From Rusavskia elegans (Eukaryota; Ascomycota; Lecanoromycetes; Teloschistales; Teloschistaceae), in the NCBI GenBank assembly GCA_011316305.1, contig SAUG01000144.1:89368-153367 (forward strand): a stretch of DNA of 64,000 nt, written 5' to 3'. Made by a program: the position numbers and the translations under genes. Numbering within the stretch: position 1 is the stretch's first letter; each line of letters opens with the position of its first letter. Below, piece after piece: positions 53,306-64,000 of this stretch. The notes beneath the pieces were generated by a model that was given only the letters and a program-made list of their open reading frames with translations, was not told the DNA's origin and did no database searches.

Positions 53306-55379
53306 TCATATCTCCCGATAATCTGTTGGCCGGTTGACGTTTCGTCGAGCTTGATGGCGATGAGGGTTGACAGGCTTTCGGAAGTAGGCACTATCTTCCT
53401 CGTTCGCCTTCGACCCTGCGAAATGATTTCGTTGCTGGTTTGGAAAGGAACCTCGCCCATATCCGTTCGCACCCGTTCCGCTCTGACCAGTGTATCCATT
53501 GTGCAGCGGTAAATGCATGTTATTAGCCATCAGTTGACCGTTGGCACCTCGGTTCGACAATCCTCCTCCACTCATAGCCATAGGATATTGAGGGAAAGCT
53601 CCGGGCCACATCGCATTCCAGTTTGTACTGCTGCCTCCGCCCATGAAGGGATTTGGCATTGTCATGGCATTATATGTACCACCTCCCATTGACATCGGTG
53701 GCATCATGCCCATCGACATATTCAACATACCGGCTGGAACTGGCTGACCCATAGGTCCCATGGTATTGGCCAGACCCGAACTGGGAGGAACTCTAGAAGC
53801 GACTTGCTGCCTAGCTTCCTGACCGGGTCCGGATGGGATTCGAGGGTTAGTTAAGGAGGATTCGGCAGGCCGTTTCTTCGAGACACTCGCCTTTGAATCC
53901 CGGGAAGGAAGTTGCTCTGGACCGGGTGAATCCCCAGAGGAAGGCTTTGACGTCTGGGTAGTCTTAAGTGATGCATCTGGCACTGGCTTCGTCGTGGATT
54001 CTGTGTCTTCCTCCGGTCCTAGCTTTGCTACATTGTCTTTCGTGTGAGGTTTTCTGTCGGGTAAATTCGTCGATTCCAGAGGCAGGCTTGCGTGCTGCTC
54101 TTGCTCGTGCTCTCGAACCCGTTTGGCCATCTCTCCATCAGGCATCAGATCATCAACCGGGACATTTTCCCTGGCACAATGAGGGCATTTCAAATCGTTA
54201 TCAAGTAAGGTATTAGTGATACATTCCATGCAATATGTTTTCTTGCAACATGGGGTATATGCTGGCTCTACGAACAAGCGTTTGTCAATTGGGCACTCTA
54301 ACCCTTTTTCTTGCAATGCTTTGTCACCGCGTGCAGCTTCTTCCTGAGCTGCCGCTGCAACCTTGGTCCTTGCTTGGTATTGGTCCCAAGATGCTTGGTC
54401 AGGCTCGGCAACCACCCATTCTCCCTCCGCATTGACCATGACGCCGGCCGGTTGTTTCGTCTCGTCTATTGTTCCATCGTTGGCTATAGCGGCGGTCGGC
54501 TTCTCAACCGTCTTCAAGAAGGATCGTGGGATGCCAGTTGTGCGCTTCACACGGGGCCGATTGACATATGCCGGATCGTCATTCGTTGGGCAAGCTTGGA
54601 TCCAGTGACCTGTGAAAGTTTGAGCAACCAGGACTTCAGCTTAGACTAGAAGCGCTTTACCTTTTTCGCCACAGCGATAACACACGTAACCTGGAGGAGG
54701 GGGCCGATCTGGAACGTTCGCTTGCTTGCTCTTCGAAGGCCCACTGCGGTGGACTGGGGTGGCACTGCTCACACAGTGAGCATCATTTTCACATCTTGTA
54801 TGCATTGTGTGCCAATAATACAGCCATGGCGATGCTGTACTTACTTTGCCATTTCCTGCTGCTGTTGGGCCCACTGGTCTGCACTAAGTTTATATATAGC
54901 ATTAATCCTCTCCTCTTCGGTCTGAGTACCACTCATGTCAGAGAGCCCCGCGGGCGCTTCGACCTTCTTGCTTCCAGCTCCTGCGGTTCCAGCAGCGAGT
55001 TCTGTACGGTGCGAATTCTTTGCACTTTGCGGCATTTTGCCGGAGACATATCGCGCGGCACCTCCACGGCCCGGTTTGAGAGCAGGTAGTCGCTTCGCAA
55101 TGACTGCAGTTGACCGTGGGATTAGATGAGTATCATCATCGTACTCTGTGTCATTCGGTCAGTCTGAGATCAAGGTTGCTGGGCAGATATGAACCAATGG
55201 CAATTACCTTCTCCTGTATCCTCGGAGCTAATGACCAACTCGAAATCAGAGCCATCACCCAGGCGGTTTGACAAGATTATGTCTCGCTTCAACTCGAATA
55301 CTGATATGCCTGTACCATCAAAAGCAACTCGAGTGGGCTCTTTTTGCGATTTGAAGCGGAAGAAGACAGACGAAGTCAT
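53306..55379 (-). CDS. MPE1: Mpe1/RBBP6-like cleavage and polyadenylation factor
   Basis: Subunit of the nuclear pre-mRNA 3'-end processing machinery (CPF). Four exons: 55379-55208, 55145-54845, 54764-54661, 54609-53306; about 626 residues. The N-terminus is the ubiquitin-like DWNN domain (SSVFFRFKSQKEPTRVAFDG, SVFELKRDII, then YDDDTHLIPRSTAVIAKRLP, GRGGAARYVSGKMP). A CCHC zinc knuckle (CYRCGEKGHWIQACP) is split by the third intron and is restored by splicing, which supports the model. Then NDDPAYVNRPRVKRTTGIP and a RING/U-box-like module (CPIDKRLFVEPAYTPCC, YCMECI, LKCPHCARENV). The C-terminus is Gly/Met/Asn-rich and probably disordered. All expected domains are present in order. Confidence 0.93.
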
Positions 55380-56362
55380 GGCAACCGGACACTTAGCGAT
55401 CGAAATGGGGACGTTCGGAAGCTGCTAAGCGCAGTTTGGATATGTGCTGGGAGCTGGATCCAACAGCGACCAAGGTCGGCTATCGTTAGTATTCGTAAGG
55501 AATTGTTAGGCTTCTGATCCTGTCGAGAGTGAGAATACCAGAATGTGGACGCTTTGTGAGTGCAGTCAATCAGAGGTCAGTGAGCCAGGGAGTGGACGTC
55601 AGGAACTTCCAGAAGGGACACCAGTAGCGTTGAATTTCTGCTAAGACAAAGCGTGGGCTTGCAAAATACGCTTCGGCTCGAAAATGGCACAAAGGTTTTG
55701 AGGAGCGCTACACAAAGACCACTGGAATACAAGATGATGGATCTGAACAGGTATCTGAATAGCAGGACAGGTGCAACACCCCACTGTCGACTATCGCCCC
55801 CAGTTGAGCAAACCCAGGTTCGTTCTAGCAGCCCACGGCAGGCCTTCCCTCACTGCACGCCTTCTGGTGAAGATTGACTGGTCTTAACAAGAACGCATCT
55901 GAGTTGTATATTTGAGTTGACAGAAATTGCCTGCGTTCGTCGATAGCAACGCTCCCAGACGACCTTCAGGCTGAGGCTGACAGCGTGAGACGAACCTTGG
56001 CGGGAGAGGGCTCTTGGGTTATTGAAATACCTGCTTTGGCCGGGCCGAAGTATGACGACTTATGGAAATATGGTCGCGGAGAAGCCTTGGTCAGTTTTCA
56101 AAAGAATAGATGATGATGGAAGGATGGAATATGGGTGGACTTGGAAGATGGAGGAAGGGAAGTGACAAGGTGTGAATCGTGGGTTGTCTTTGCCGGGGCT
56201 TACTAAGCGTACCGCTAAGCTCACTGCGGCAGGCTCCTAACCCGACCCTGGGGTAGGTACTAGTACTAACTTCTGCCTTCTGGTTTGAGCAAAATCCTCA
56301 AACAGGGAACCTAATCCTGGTCACGCAAATCTTGCCTTTACAACATCAACCTTGGCTGCTGT
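55380..56362. other. Intergenic, about 1 kb
   Basis: MPE1 upstream region and the HIS7 3' side. Only short frames without family features. Confidence 0.45.
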
Positions 56363-58140
56363 TCAAATCACACTCGTCTCCTCTAGAGGCCTTACTAAAA
56401 GCCCCTGATCCATCAGATGATCTTTGACGTCTTTGACTGTATACTCGCCTCGATGGAACTAAGATCCCCATCAGTACATGTTCGAACAAGAGGTTGGTTG
56501 CAACAACATGTATACATACCATTCCTGCTCCAAGAGCGGCGTCTGTGCCTGTGTACTGGAATACTTCCGCAAAGTGAGCTGGAGTGCCCGCCCCACTCGA
56601 TGCAATCACGGGGATCTTAACGCAGCTTTTCACCTCTCGTACAAGCTCAATGTCGAAGCCGGTGTTGCTCCCGTCCTTGTCGATGCAGTTTAGAAGTATC
56701 TCTCCTGCCCCCATTGCTTCGACCGCTTGCACAAGCTGTTGGACATCCATATCTGTACTTTCACGACCTCCTCTTACAGTGCATTGGTACCAACAATAAT
56801 CTTCGCCGGCTGGCCCTCGATACGAGGTTCGAATGGTCGCGTGTACAGTATCACCAACAGAGCGCACATAGACACGCTTGGGATCGACGCTGACGACCAC
56901 CGCTTGTTTTCCATAGGCTGCAGAGATCAACTCGATGGCCGTTTGGCCGGAAAGTCGCTTGCCATTGTCGTAGTACTCTAACGCAGCGATGACAGCATCA
57001 GAGCCGATACTGACCTTATCCGCACCTGATTTGAAGTACATATTGGCTACCTCGAGAGCTGATACTTCGGATCCATCTGCATCCACCGTGGCTCGTATTC
57101 CCCCGCCAATCGTCAATGGAACAAACACGGACTCGGCCGTTTTGCGCAGGATCTCGAGCATAGGAATATCTGCCAACGGACAATTGCGGAATGAGGTAAT
57201 GTTGAGGAAAGTGATCTCGTCCGCTCCCTGGTCGTAGTATTTTCGTGCCATATCAACTGGCTTTCCGAGATTCCGTACGAGGCCCGCTGCTGCTGTCCCT
57301 GCTTTTTCCCGTACATCATATTGGTCTCCTTTGGTTACGACAAGATCGCCATGATCGTTCGTGCGTACGTCCAGGCAGGCGATGACTCGTCGAGTCAGCC
57401 CTTGGTCGGGTTTCGTTTGCATGTTAGGTGACGGAGAGCTCCATTCTTGCCCCTCAAGGAAAGCCTTCAACAACCGAAGGCCAGCAGCGCCACTCTTCTC
57501 GGGATGAAACTGCGTTGCGAGCACGTTTCGGCGGCCTATTGCGCCTACGAATTCCTCATCACCGTACTTTGCAGTGGCTACAGTCCAGCCTGCCGCTTCC
57601 AAGATGCCAACTCCATATGGTACAGCATACGAGTGGACATAATAGTACTTGCTACCGTCCTGCAAACCATAGAAGCTTTGGTCGTCGGCATGTGCGGTCC
57701 TGGCGACGTTGGCAGAATTCCATCCTATGTGGGGCACACTTTTACTGCAATCATCAAATCGTATGAGTTTTTCGGGGATGAGCGAAAGCCCCGGTACATC
57801 GGGGCTCTCTTCGGATCCCTCGAAAAGAGCTTGTAAACCAACGCAGATACCTAGAAAAGGCTTGCCTGCTTGAATATGCTTCCGTATGGGTTCTAGGTAG
57901 CCACCCTCTGTAAATTGCAATAAGCAATGACCAAAATGCCCCACGCCAGGTAGAATGAGGGACTGAGGAGGATGTTCAACGACTGCTCCAGAAAACTGAA
58001 GCCTGGCCAAAACATACCTGAGCCTTCTCAATATCCGCAGGCGTCTTGATCCATTCAATTCTATAGCCCAGCTTTTCTACAGCATTGGCGAGCGAGCGCA
58101 CGTTGCCCGCAACATAGTCCAAAAGATGGACCACAGGCAT
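56363..58140 (-). CDS. HIS7: Imidazole glycerol phosphate synthase, HisHF fusion
   Basis: Histidine biosynthesis: the N-terminal glutaminase passes ammonia to the C-terminal cyclase, which forms imidazole glycerol phosphate and AICAR. Exons 58140-58018, 57962-56520 and 56458-56363 give 553 residues, the usual fungal length. The first intron joins [20 protein letters not shown]... IEKAQ to [12 protein letters not shown]; the second joins DAALGAGM to [20 protein letters not shown]. The glutaminase has the nucleophile Cys in [14 protein letters not shown] and His/Glu in [10 protein letters not shown]. The cyclase starts at [20 protein letters not shown] and has [42 protein letters not shown] and [14 protein letters not shown]. 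The AICAR link ties it to purine synthesis. Intact. Confidence 0.96.
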
Positions 58141-58810
58141 CGCGAAAACCTCTGGGTTAATAGATTGATTCTTGGCCTAAGTGAACATTGGAAGAGAATG
58201 ATTGTATGGTGGCATCCGTGGCCAAAACTCGCAGCTCACTGCGCCAATGGATGCGAGCCGCACAATTTTCTTGATGGTTGTTGGGCTACAGTAACTCCGT
58301 ATCGAGCAGAGAGAAGAGAATATTCCCAGTCGGTGCAAGCGGAAAATGTGCGGGCAAGTGTGACGATTGGTACTTTTAGATACCGAATTATTAATCATAA
58401 TTTAGAGTACCATACATAGCACGCCAAAGCTTCTTATAATTTTAGACCAAGGTGAGGTGTTTGGTGTAAAGCACCTCTTTGTAGAACTGCGTGTCAGGTA
58501 CTCCGTAAAGGTTGTACTCTATTCCTCGTGGGTTCTACTGTACCGTGTGGTATGACTACGCCAAGCTAGCCCACCATCATATTGTTCACTTTCCCATAAG
58601 TAACGCCTGCTGCTCCCTGATCACTTCCATTGCCATGATGTGTTAAGTGTAACGTCCTTCTGTAGCCCAATCCTACACAATGAGAGGTAAAGGGGGGAAT
58701 TGCGCGCCATCATTAGATTACCTTACTTCGCGGGGGTGGTTTCCCTCGATGGATTGGAGCAGCACAAGTCCTTTTCGAGGCTGAACATCATCGGGTCAGT
58801 AGCAGCGCGA
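58141..58810. other. Intergenic, HIS7 upstream
   Basis: No gene is supported. Contains ordinary mixed sequence, slightly AT-rich near 58380-58450. Confidence 0.45.
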
Positions 58811-60068
58811 TCAACATTGGGGCAAGCCTACAGGCGAGAATTGGCGAAGCTTGACTCCTCCTTCTGCAAAAACCGCGGCAGTCTGTGTGTACAGAGATCA
58901 GTAAAGCTTGGAGCGTACACCCAGGATCCCTCTCACCTCGACGTCCATTCCGTAGCCTTGAGAGTAGACCACTTCGGATATGCCAACTTGTGTGATCTTA
59001 ATGCTGCAAGTCAGGCATGGGCATCTGTGGATACGTTACTCTCAGACCTAGACGCTGGGACGGGCATACTACGTGTCACAATACAAGATGGATCCTTCGC
59101 GGATGCGCTCCCTGCCTGCCTCGAGTAGAGCGTTCTCTTCCGCATGCAAACAGAGACACGTGGACAGTCCAACCCCAGCCGTGGTACCTTCATTACACCG
59201 GATGCCTGTATCTGATCAGCCACGACTCTTGGCTAATTCCGCGGACAACTGACAGCCTCCCTCGTTACAGTTCTTCAGGTACCGTGGCGTACCGTTGTAG
59301 CCGGTGCTGATGACTCGCTTTTCGCGGACCAGTACAGAGCCTACTCGGCGTTTCATACAGTTGCTTCTTTGCGCCGCGAGCGATGCCAGTTGCATGAAGT
59401 ACTGATCCCAATTCGGTCGCAATCGTTGCTCGTTTGGAAGGTCAAGCTCTTCCAAGGTACGATACAGTTGCTCCAGGTCGTCGCTACAGTTCACCAGACG
59501 TACCTCCGCTCGATCAATCAACCGTGCCAGGCCCATATTTCGGTTATATAAATGATCATCATTCCGGGCTACGAATTCTTCCAATGATGGCGCCCGTTGA
59601 CCGTCGGACGCGCACCTACTGATACATCAGCTCTGGTCGTTCTCGATGTCGCTTGTCCACACCTCATTTTACAGCGTTGCCATCGCAGACCCAGTGGTGC
59701 GTCGACACTCACCAGAAAGAAAGATGGCCGCCGTAGGAGCTTTTCCAAAACATTCTCATCCCAAATATCTGTCGTGACCCATCGGTGCTGCCATCTCTTC
59801 GTTATGTAATCGACCAGCTCTTCTACCTTCCTGAAGACATTGCATTCCGGCCCTTTAGATGGATCCAGAAGTGTATGGCGGGCTGCAGCAGATGACGAAA
59901 TTGTGGTGGACGCCGTTGGAGCCAGACGAAGTCGCGAGAAGCCTTGCTGCTTCGTTTAGCAAATTAGGGTTACTTTTGGATTGAAGATGGAGCAAATACA
60001 CAATCAACGAGATAGGTAACAACAGACTGCTTTCCGGCCAAAATGCTTCCACACAAGCCGATGAGCAT
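58811..60068 (-). CDS. DCD1: Deoxycytidylate (dCMP) deaminase, six exons
   Basis: Converts dCMP to dUMP, feeding thymidylate synthesis. Six exons join cleanly: 60068-60000, 59946-59663, 59618-59254, 59205-59073, 59024-58937, 58882-58811; introns are 44-54 bases. About 336 residues. The N-terminus MLIGLCGSILAGKQSVVTYL and the middle KRWQHRWVTTDIWDENVLEK match the kinase-like extension of fungal Dcd1. The deaminase domain is WDQYFMQLASLAAQRSNCMK, STGYNGTPR, NCNEGGCIRCNEG, CLCLHAEENALLEAG (zinc His and catalytic Glu) and CDTCPCLTCSIKI (zinc Cys pair), then EVVYSQGY. Two zinc-site blocks span exon joins. No single long frame exists, so simple gene calls will miss most of it. Confidence 0.93.
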
Positions 60069-60984
60069 ATTGTTCCGCAGTCTCAATATTGGATTAAGAA
60101 CGGCGCCAGGTGCGATACGTTGACGTGGCACCTGCGGCCCGACCAGCTACCTATAGCTTACAAGGTGCACGAGTTAGAGTTAGTGTATTGATCCATACTT
60201 TTTCGTTTTAGTTAAAAATAGTATATTAAAGTAGTTAGAACTAATAGAAATATCCGATCAAATAGATATCGAATTAATATTTAAAGTAAAAGGTATACGT
60301 ATAAAAATGATATAATTATTTAAAAACGATAATATTAAATTTTTTATTCGTTATAAATATATAAGTTTTTAAAACAATTTTATATAATTTCAAAATATTA
60401 ATAATACTAATGATATTAATATACGAATTGAAAATATTTACTTTTAATTATTTATATATTTACGATTTATATATTGATTATTTTTGAATTATTTATATTA
60501 TATATTAATATATATCTATAACGAATTGATATAAAAAAAACTATAGATTTAATATATTAAAATTAATTCGAATTTTTATTTTTTATTTGATTTTATATCT
60601 ATTTAAATTATTTTATTAACCGAATAAAAATTTGAAATTAATATTAATTTTTTTCAAAATATAAACTATTATATCAATTTCAATTGATATATTATTAATT
60701 TTATAAACGTACTAAATATTTTATATTGATTACTATAATATTATAATCGCGAGTAACGTTAATATATATATATATATATACGAATTGAAAATATATATAT
60801 TAAATTATTAAAATTAAAATTAAAATAAAAATTTATAAATATATAATTTTACAAATCTTTTTACGATTAATAAAAGTAATTTTAAATATTTAAAATAAAT
60901 ATATTTTAAAATTTACGATTCGTAGATTTAAATTCAAATAATAATATCTTCGATTTCGATTTTTCGATTTTACGAAAATTTGTA

Positions 60985-61175
60985 AACGTCAAACGCGTTG
61001 TATAGATTTTAAAAATATAATTAAAACGTTTAAAAACAAATTTCGCCGTCTAGTTACTATAATATTATTAATATATTTGATATTTTATTTATTACTAGAT
61101 TATAATCTAGTTTTTTTCAAATATAAATTAGTTCTATTATATATTTTTCGTCTAATCTACAATTATATACAATTA
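60985..61175 (+). repeat. Repeat shared with the first AT block
   Basis: Same family and orientation as 26950-27150. Confidence 0.65.
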
Positions 61176-61298
61176 TAAAAATTCTATTTTTTTTTATAGT
61201 TTTAATTTATTGATTTAAACGATTTTAATCCGATAATTTTTTTTTTAAAAAGTTTTTTATTTGAAATTGTATTGAAATTTTAGATATATATATATATA

Positions 61299-61709
61299 GA
61301 CTGGCTACTTCGATATAGATTTCCGTCGGTATTTAAAAACCGACCCGCTAAATAGTCGATTCTAGATCGAATCTGAAAACCCGATAGGAATTTACTAAGC
61401 TTTTTCTATTATTTAAATAATAATATAATATTAAAATAAGTTAATTAATTAATTATATATAATGGTAATATATTTAGATAATATATTTAGTTTAACTAAA
61501 ATCCTTCTAGCTAATATAATTAAATAATAAAAGTATTTTTTAATTATTTATATAACTTTTATACTAGAATTTAGTATTTTAGCGGGTCGAATCGGTTTTT
61601 TTAATTTAGAACTAAAACCCGGTCGGTTCAGTATTTCGAAAAATCGGAACCGATTCGGGTCGGGTCGATTTTTTAATCCCGGGTTCGAAATCCGACCCGA
61701 CAGCCAGTC
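61299..61709. mobile_element. MITE-like element, copy 1
   Basis: 411 bp bounded by GACTGGCT and AGCCAGTC, flanked on both sides by TA repeats, with subterminal CCGACCCG/CGGGTCGG blocks facing inward. GC is much higher in the arms than in the surrounding DNA. No coding capacity. Confidence 0.75.
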
Positions 61710-62255
61710 TATATATATATATATATATTCTATTAATATTATATACGAATACGATTTATCTATTTACGTATAAAAATATTTTTTATAGTTAAAAGTAGAT
61801 AGTTCGTGGAATAAAATTTATAGTATAATTAATTACTTTTATCTAATTTTTTTTTGATTCGATTCAATTTTCTACTATTTCTTTTTCGATATTAAAAATA
61901 ATATTGAATATATAATATTTAAATTATATCAATCTATTATATAATAAAATAATTATTAATATTTATTGCTTTAGCTATATTTATTATATAACTCGTATTT
62001 AAAAGTTTTATTAAAATATTAAAATACTTTTTAGTTCGCGTAGTTTTAAAAATGTCGCTAGCTATAAAAAAATCACTAGTTTTAAAAAGATCGCTAGTTA
62101 GTATACTAGCTACTACGGCTAGAAACTTTATCCGGTCGATTAAAAAAAAGAATATAGAAAAATTAGACAACGCGTTTTTTAAAAAAAAAAAAAAAAAAAG
62201 ATATTTATTAAAATTAAAATAGATTATTCTAGCTTTAACGAAATAGTCGAGGTTA

Positions 62256-62411
62256 GACTGGCCGTTTTGTCGGGTTTCGAACCCGGATCGGAAGAACCGA
62301 CCCGAGTTTCTAACCGTATTAGGAAGGAATCTAACTTTAACTAGTAATTTTAACGCGTTAGCCACGTTTATCGCGAAGTCGGGTCGCCACTTTGGATCGA
62401 AGTGGCCAGTT
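62256..62411. mobile_element. MITE-like element, copy 2, inverted and shorter
   Basis: 156 bp from GACTGGCC to GGCCAGTT. Its left arm (GTCGGGTTTCGAACCCGG) matches the inverted right arm of copy 1 (GTCGGGTCGGATTTCGAACC), and its right arm inverted (ACTGGCCACTTCGAT) matches the left arm of copy 1 (ACTGGCTACTTCGAT). So it is the same family in the opposite orientation with an internal deletion. Confidence 0.72.
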
Positions 62412-63559
62412 TGGTCGAGGTCTATAAATATAGATAAAATTATTACGGATAGAAATATAATCTTTTAATTTAGTTTATAACTATAGTTGATATAAAAATA
62501 TAGTTATAAATTAAAGATATTTGGTTTGTATTATTAGTTTAAAAAAAGGCGATTACTACGATATATATCTATCTATTAAAATTTCCCCGTTAATTAAATT
62601 ATCGGTAGAAAAATATATTATATTTTCCAGTAAATTTAAATTAAATTCTAAAAAATCGTTATTTACGTTAATTAAACTGGAATATAAATTCTATTATTAT
62701 ATATTCGCTACTAATATATTGACGTTTAATTTATTTACAAAACTATTAGTTTATCGAATATCAAAATTAAATTCAAATTAACTAAATCTGATATATATTA
62801 TTTATATTATAAATATATTAATATCGGTAGATAGTATTTATAATAGTTATAGCGATAGAAAAATATTTTAAATAGATTTTTTTGAACTAGTGCTAAAATA
62901 ATCGAAAACGATAATATATTTTAAAGTCTATATATTATAGATATTACGAACTCGTTTAATAATCTATTTACTTTATTAATATCTATTTAAAAAAAATCGA
63001 TTTATTTTCTATTATTTAAAAAATCTAATCGAAAGTTTATAGTAATTTTATTACTAGCGCGTCGAAAAACTATACTATTTTCGGTAATTAAATCGATTAA
63101 TAATAGTTATCTAAAAACTAGTCAAAACGGATAATTTTATAAAAATACTTTGTAAAAATTACTTTTGATTAATTATTTAATAGTAATAATATATCTATAC
63201 GATTTAATCATTCGGATTTTTGATTGTCTTTCACGAATTAGTACTAGAGGTACTAGTCGTTAATAGTAATAACAATTAAAATAATTCGAATAGTAGTAGA
63301 AATAATAGCGACGATTCTAATAGAGATAATGAAAAGCTTTGAACTTTTATAATTTAAATAATATTAAAGAAAAAAACTCTTTTAAAAATATATTATAAAA
63401 TTGAAACTTTATATATAATAGATCGGAATTATATTTTGAACATCGATTTAATTTATTACAACTATCTACTAGATATTTACAAACGTTATAAACTTTATAT
63501 AAATATAAAATTTAAAATTCGAAAAATACGACGATAAAATAATTTTTATAAAATATTAT

Positions 63560-63676
63560 GGCCTGGGTGGCGCAGTGGTAACCCTATATGACTTGAAGGT
63601 CTAACGGATCCGCGCTCTATTTCGGAGTTAGCGGAGTTAATCCAGCGGGTCGGAGGTTCGAATCCCTCGAAGGCTA
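63560..63676 (+). tRNA. tRNA-like unit, possibly a pseudo-tRNA or tRNA-derived SINE
   Basis: A 117-base GC-rich island in AT-rich DNA. It has an A-box-like TGGCGCAGTGG and a B-box GGTTCGAATCC, and its ends pair (GGCCT with AGGCT). CTTGAAG could be an anticodon loop reading TGA (Ser). However, the lower acceptor pairs, one T-stem pair and the anticodon stem are mismatched, and about 45 extra bases lie between anticodon and T arm, too long for a normal variable arm unless there is an intron. I infer a tRNA-derived element or decayed tRNA; a functional tRNA is possible but not shown. Confidence 0.4.
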
Positions 63677-64000
63677 ACCCTAATACTTGAATTTTTTCTA
63701 TCGATAAAGTCGATTTATATAGAGATTTTATATAGAAGGCTTATATAGTAGATTATCTCGGCCTAGCCGTTTCTAATCGAAGTAAGTTAAATTAATTAAT
63801 AAAGTTAAATAGATTACGGTTTCCCTCTAGGTTTTAATCTAGATCTAGCTTTTTCGGAAATCCTTTATTCAAGTCTTCGGTAAAATATTTAAATACCAGA
63901 AAATAATTACGTAATCTGAACGGTTTAGCGTCTCTAGCGTTAAAATTCGTAAAAGACTAAAATTAAAATCCGAATGATTAATCGTATATATATATATATA

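Larger units (their letters stand above)
60180..64000. other. Second AT-rich RIP-mutated block
   Basis: Composition switches at about 60180 and stays AT-rich to the window end, with the same CpA/TpG loss as 18-27.6 kb. TA microsatellites occur at about 60760-60780 and 63978-64000. The small frames at 61937-62365 and 62521-62781 are chance. Three GC-richer islands stand out: two related inverted-repeat elements and a tRNA-like unit. Confidence 0.88.

Noticed and set aside
59314..59340. Possible seventh copy of the promoter motif (GTACAGAGCC)
   Set aside because: Only ten bases match, and it lies within a coding exon of dCMP deaminase.
18056..64000. CRISPR array or prokaryotic operons
   Set aside because: The DNA is eukaryotic with spliceosomal introns; the only regular array is the 79-bp minisatellite, which has no spacers.

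Overview
The window is filamentous ascomycete DNA. The genes have short introns (about 44 to 80 bases) with GTRNGY donors, CTRAY-like branch points and YAG acceptors. The protein set is typical of Pezizomycotina: a large NAD glutamate dehydrogenase, a fused HisHF, Mpe1, Dpb2, a NASP-type histone chaperone, a flavin-carrier/TRP-like protein and a GH128-like wall protein. The two AT-rich blocks have lost almost all CpA and TpG while keeping CpG, CpT and CpC, which is the signature of repeat-induced point mutation (RIP). A bipartite genome such as those of some Dothideomycetes would fit, but I cannot name the species.

Layout. 1-2.2 kb has no supported gene. 2.2-4.3 kb is a decayed ADE2 (AIR carboxylase) copy whose introns are still visible. 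5.5-17.5 kb is ordinary gene space: NAD-GDH, a small lysine-rich basic protein, a JmjC/PHD demethylase-like protein and a GPI-type GH128-like protein. 18.06-27.6 kb is a strongly RIP-mutated AT block holding a Ty3/gypsy element on the minus strand, with reverse transcriptase and integrase still readable through the stops, and a smaller TIR element nested in it. 27.6-41.8 kb is an accessory region with three multi-exon genes that I do not recognise as a known set: an SF1 (UPF1/ZNFX1-like) helicase, a divergently transcribed neighbour, and a coiled-coil protein with a Zn2Cys6-like cysteine pattern. It also contains a transposase-like tail, a 79-bp minisatellite and a mildly RIP-mutated Ty1/copia gag-protease fragment. 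42.0-60.1 kb returns to conserved genes: nicotianamine synthase, flavin carrier, DPB2, NASP/Sim3/Hif1-like chaperone, Yippee, MPE1, HIS7 and dCMP deaminase. 60.2-64 kb is a second RIP block with two related short inverted-repeat elements and a GC-rich tRNA-like island.

Most interesting signal. Each of the three accessory genes is preceded by two copies of the same roughly 26-bp motif. The copies lie about 70-77 bp apart and have the same orientation relative to transcription in all three genes. I found no other copies in the window. This suggests a co-regulated three-gene module of unknown function, possibly the cargo or remains of a mobile element.

The conserved genes do not form one pathway. 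DPB2 and the histone chaperone are divergent neighbours sharing about 300 bp, which would suit S-phase co-expression. HIS7, ADE2 and dCMP deaminase all touch nucleotide metabolism, but their proximity may be chance. Exon coordinates in the evidence fields were derived by hand from splice consensus plus reading frame; family assignments come from remembered motifs, not from a search.
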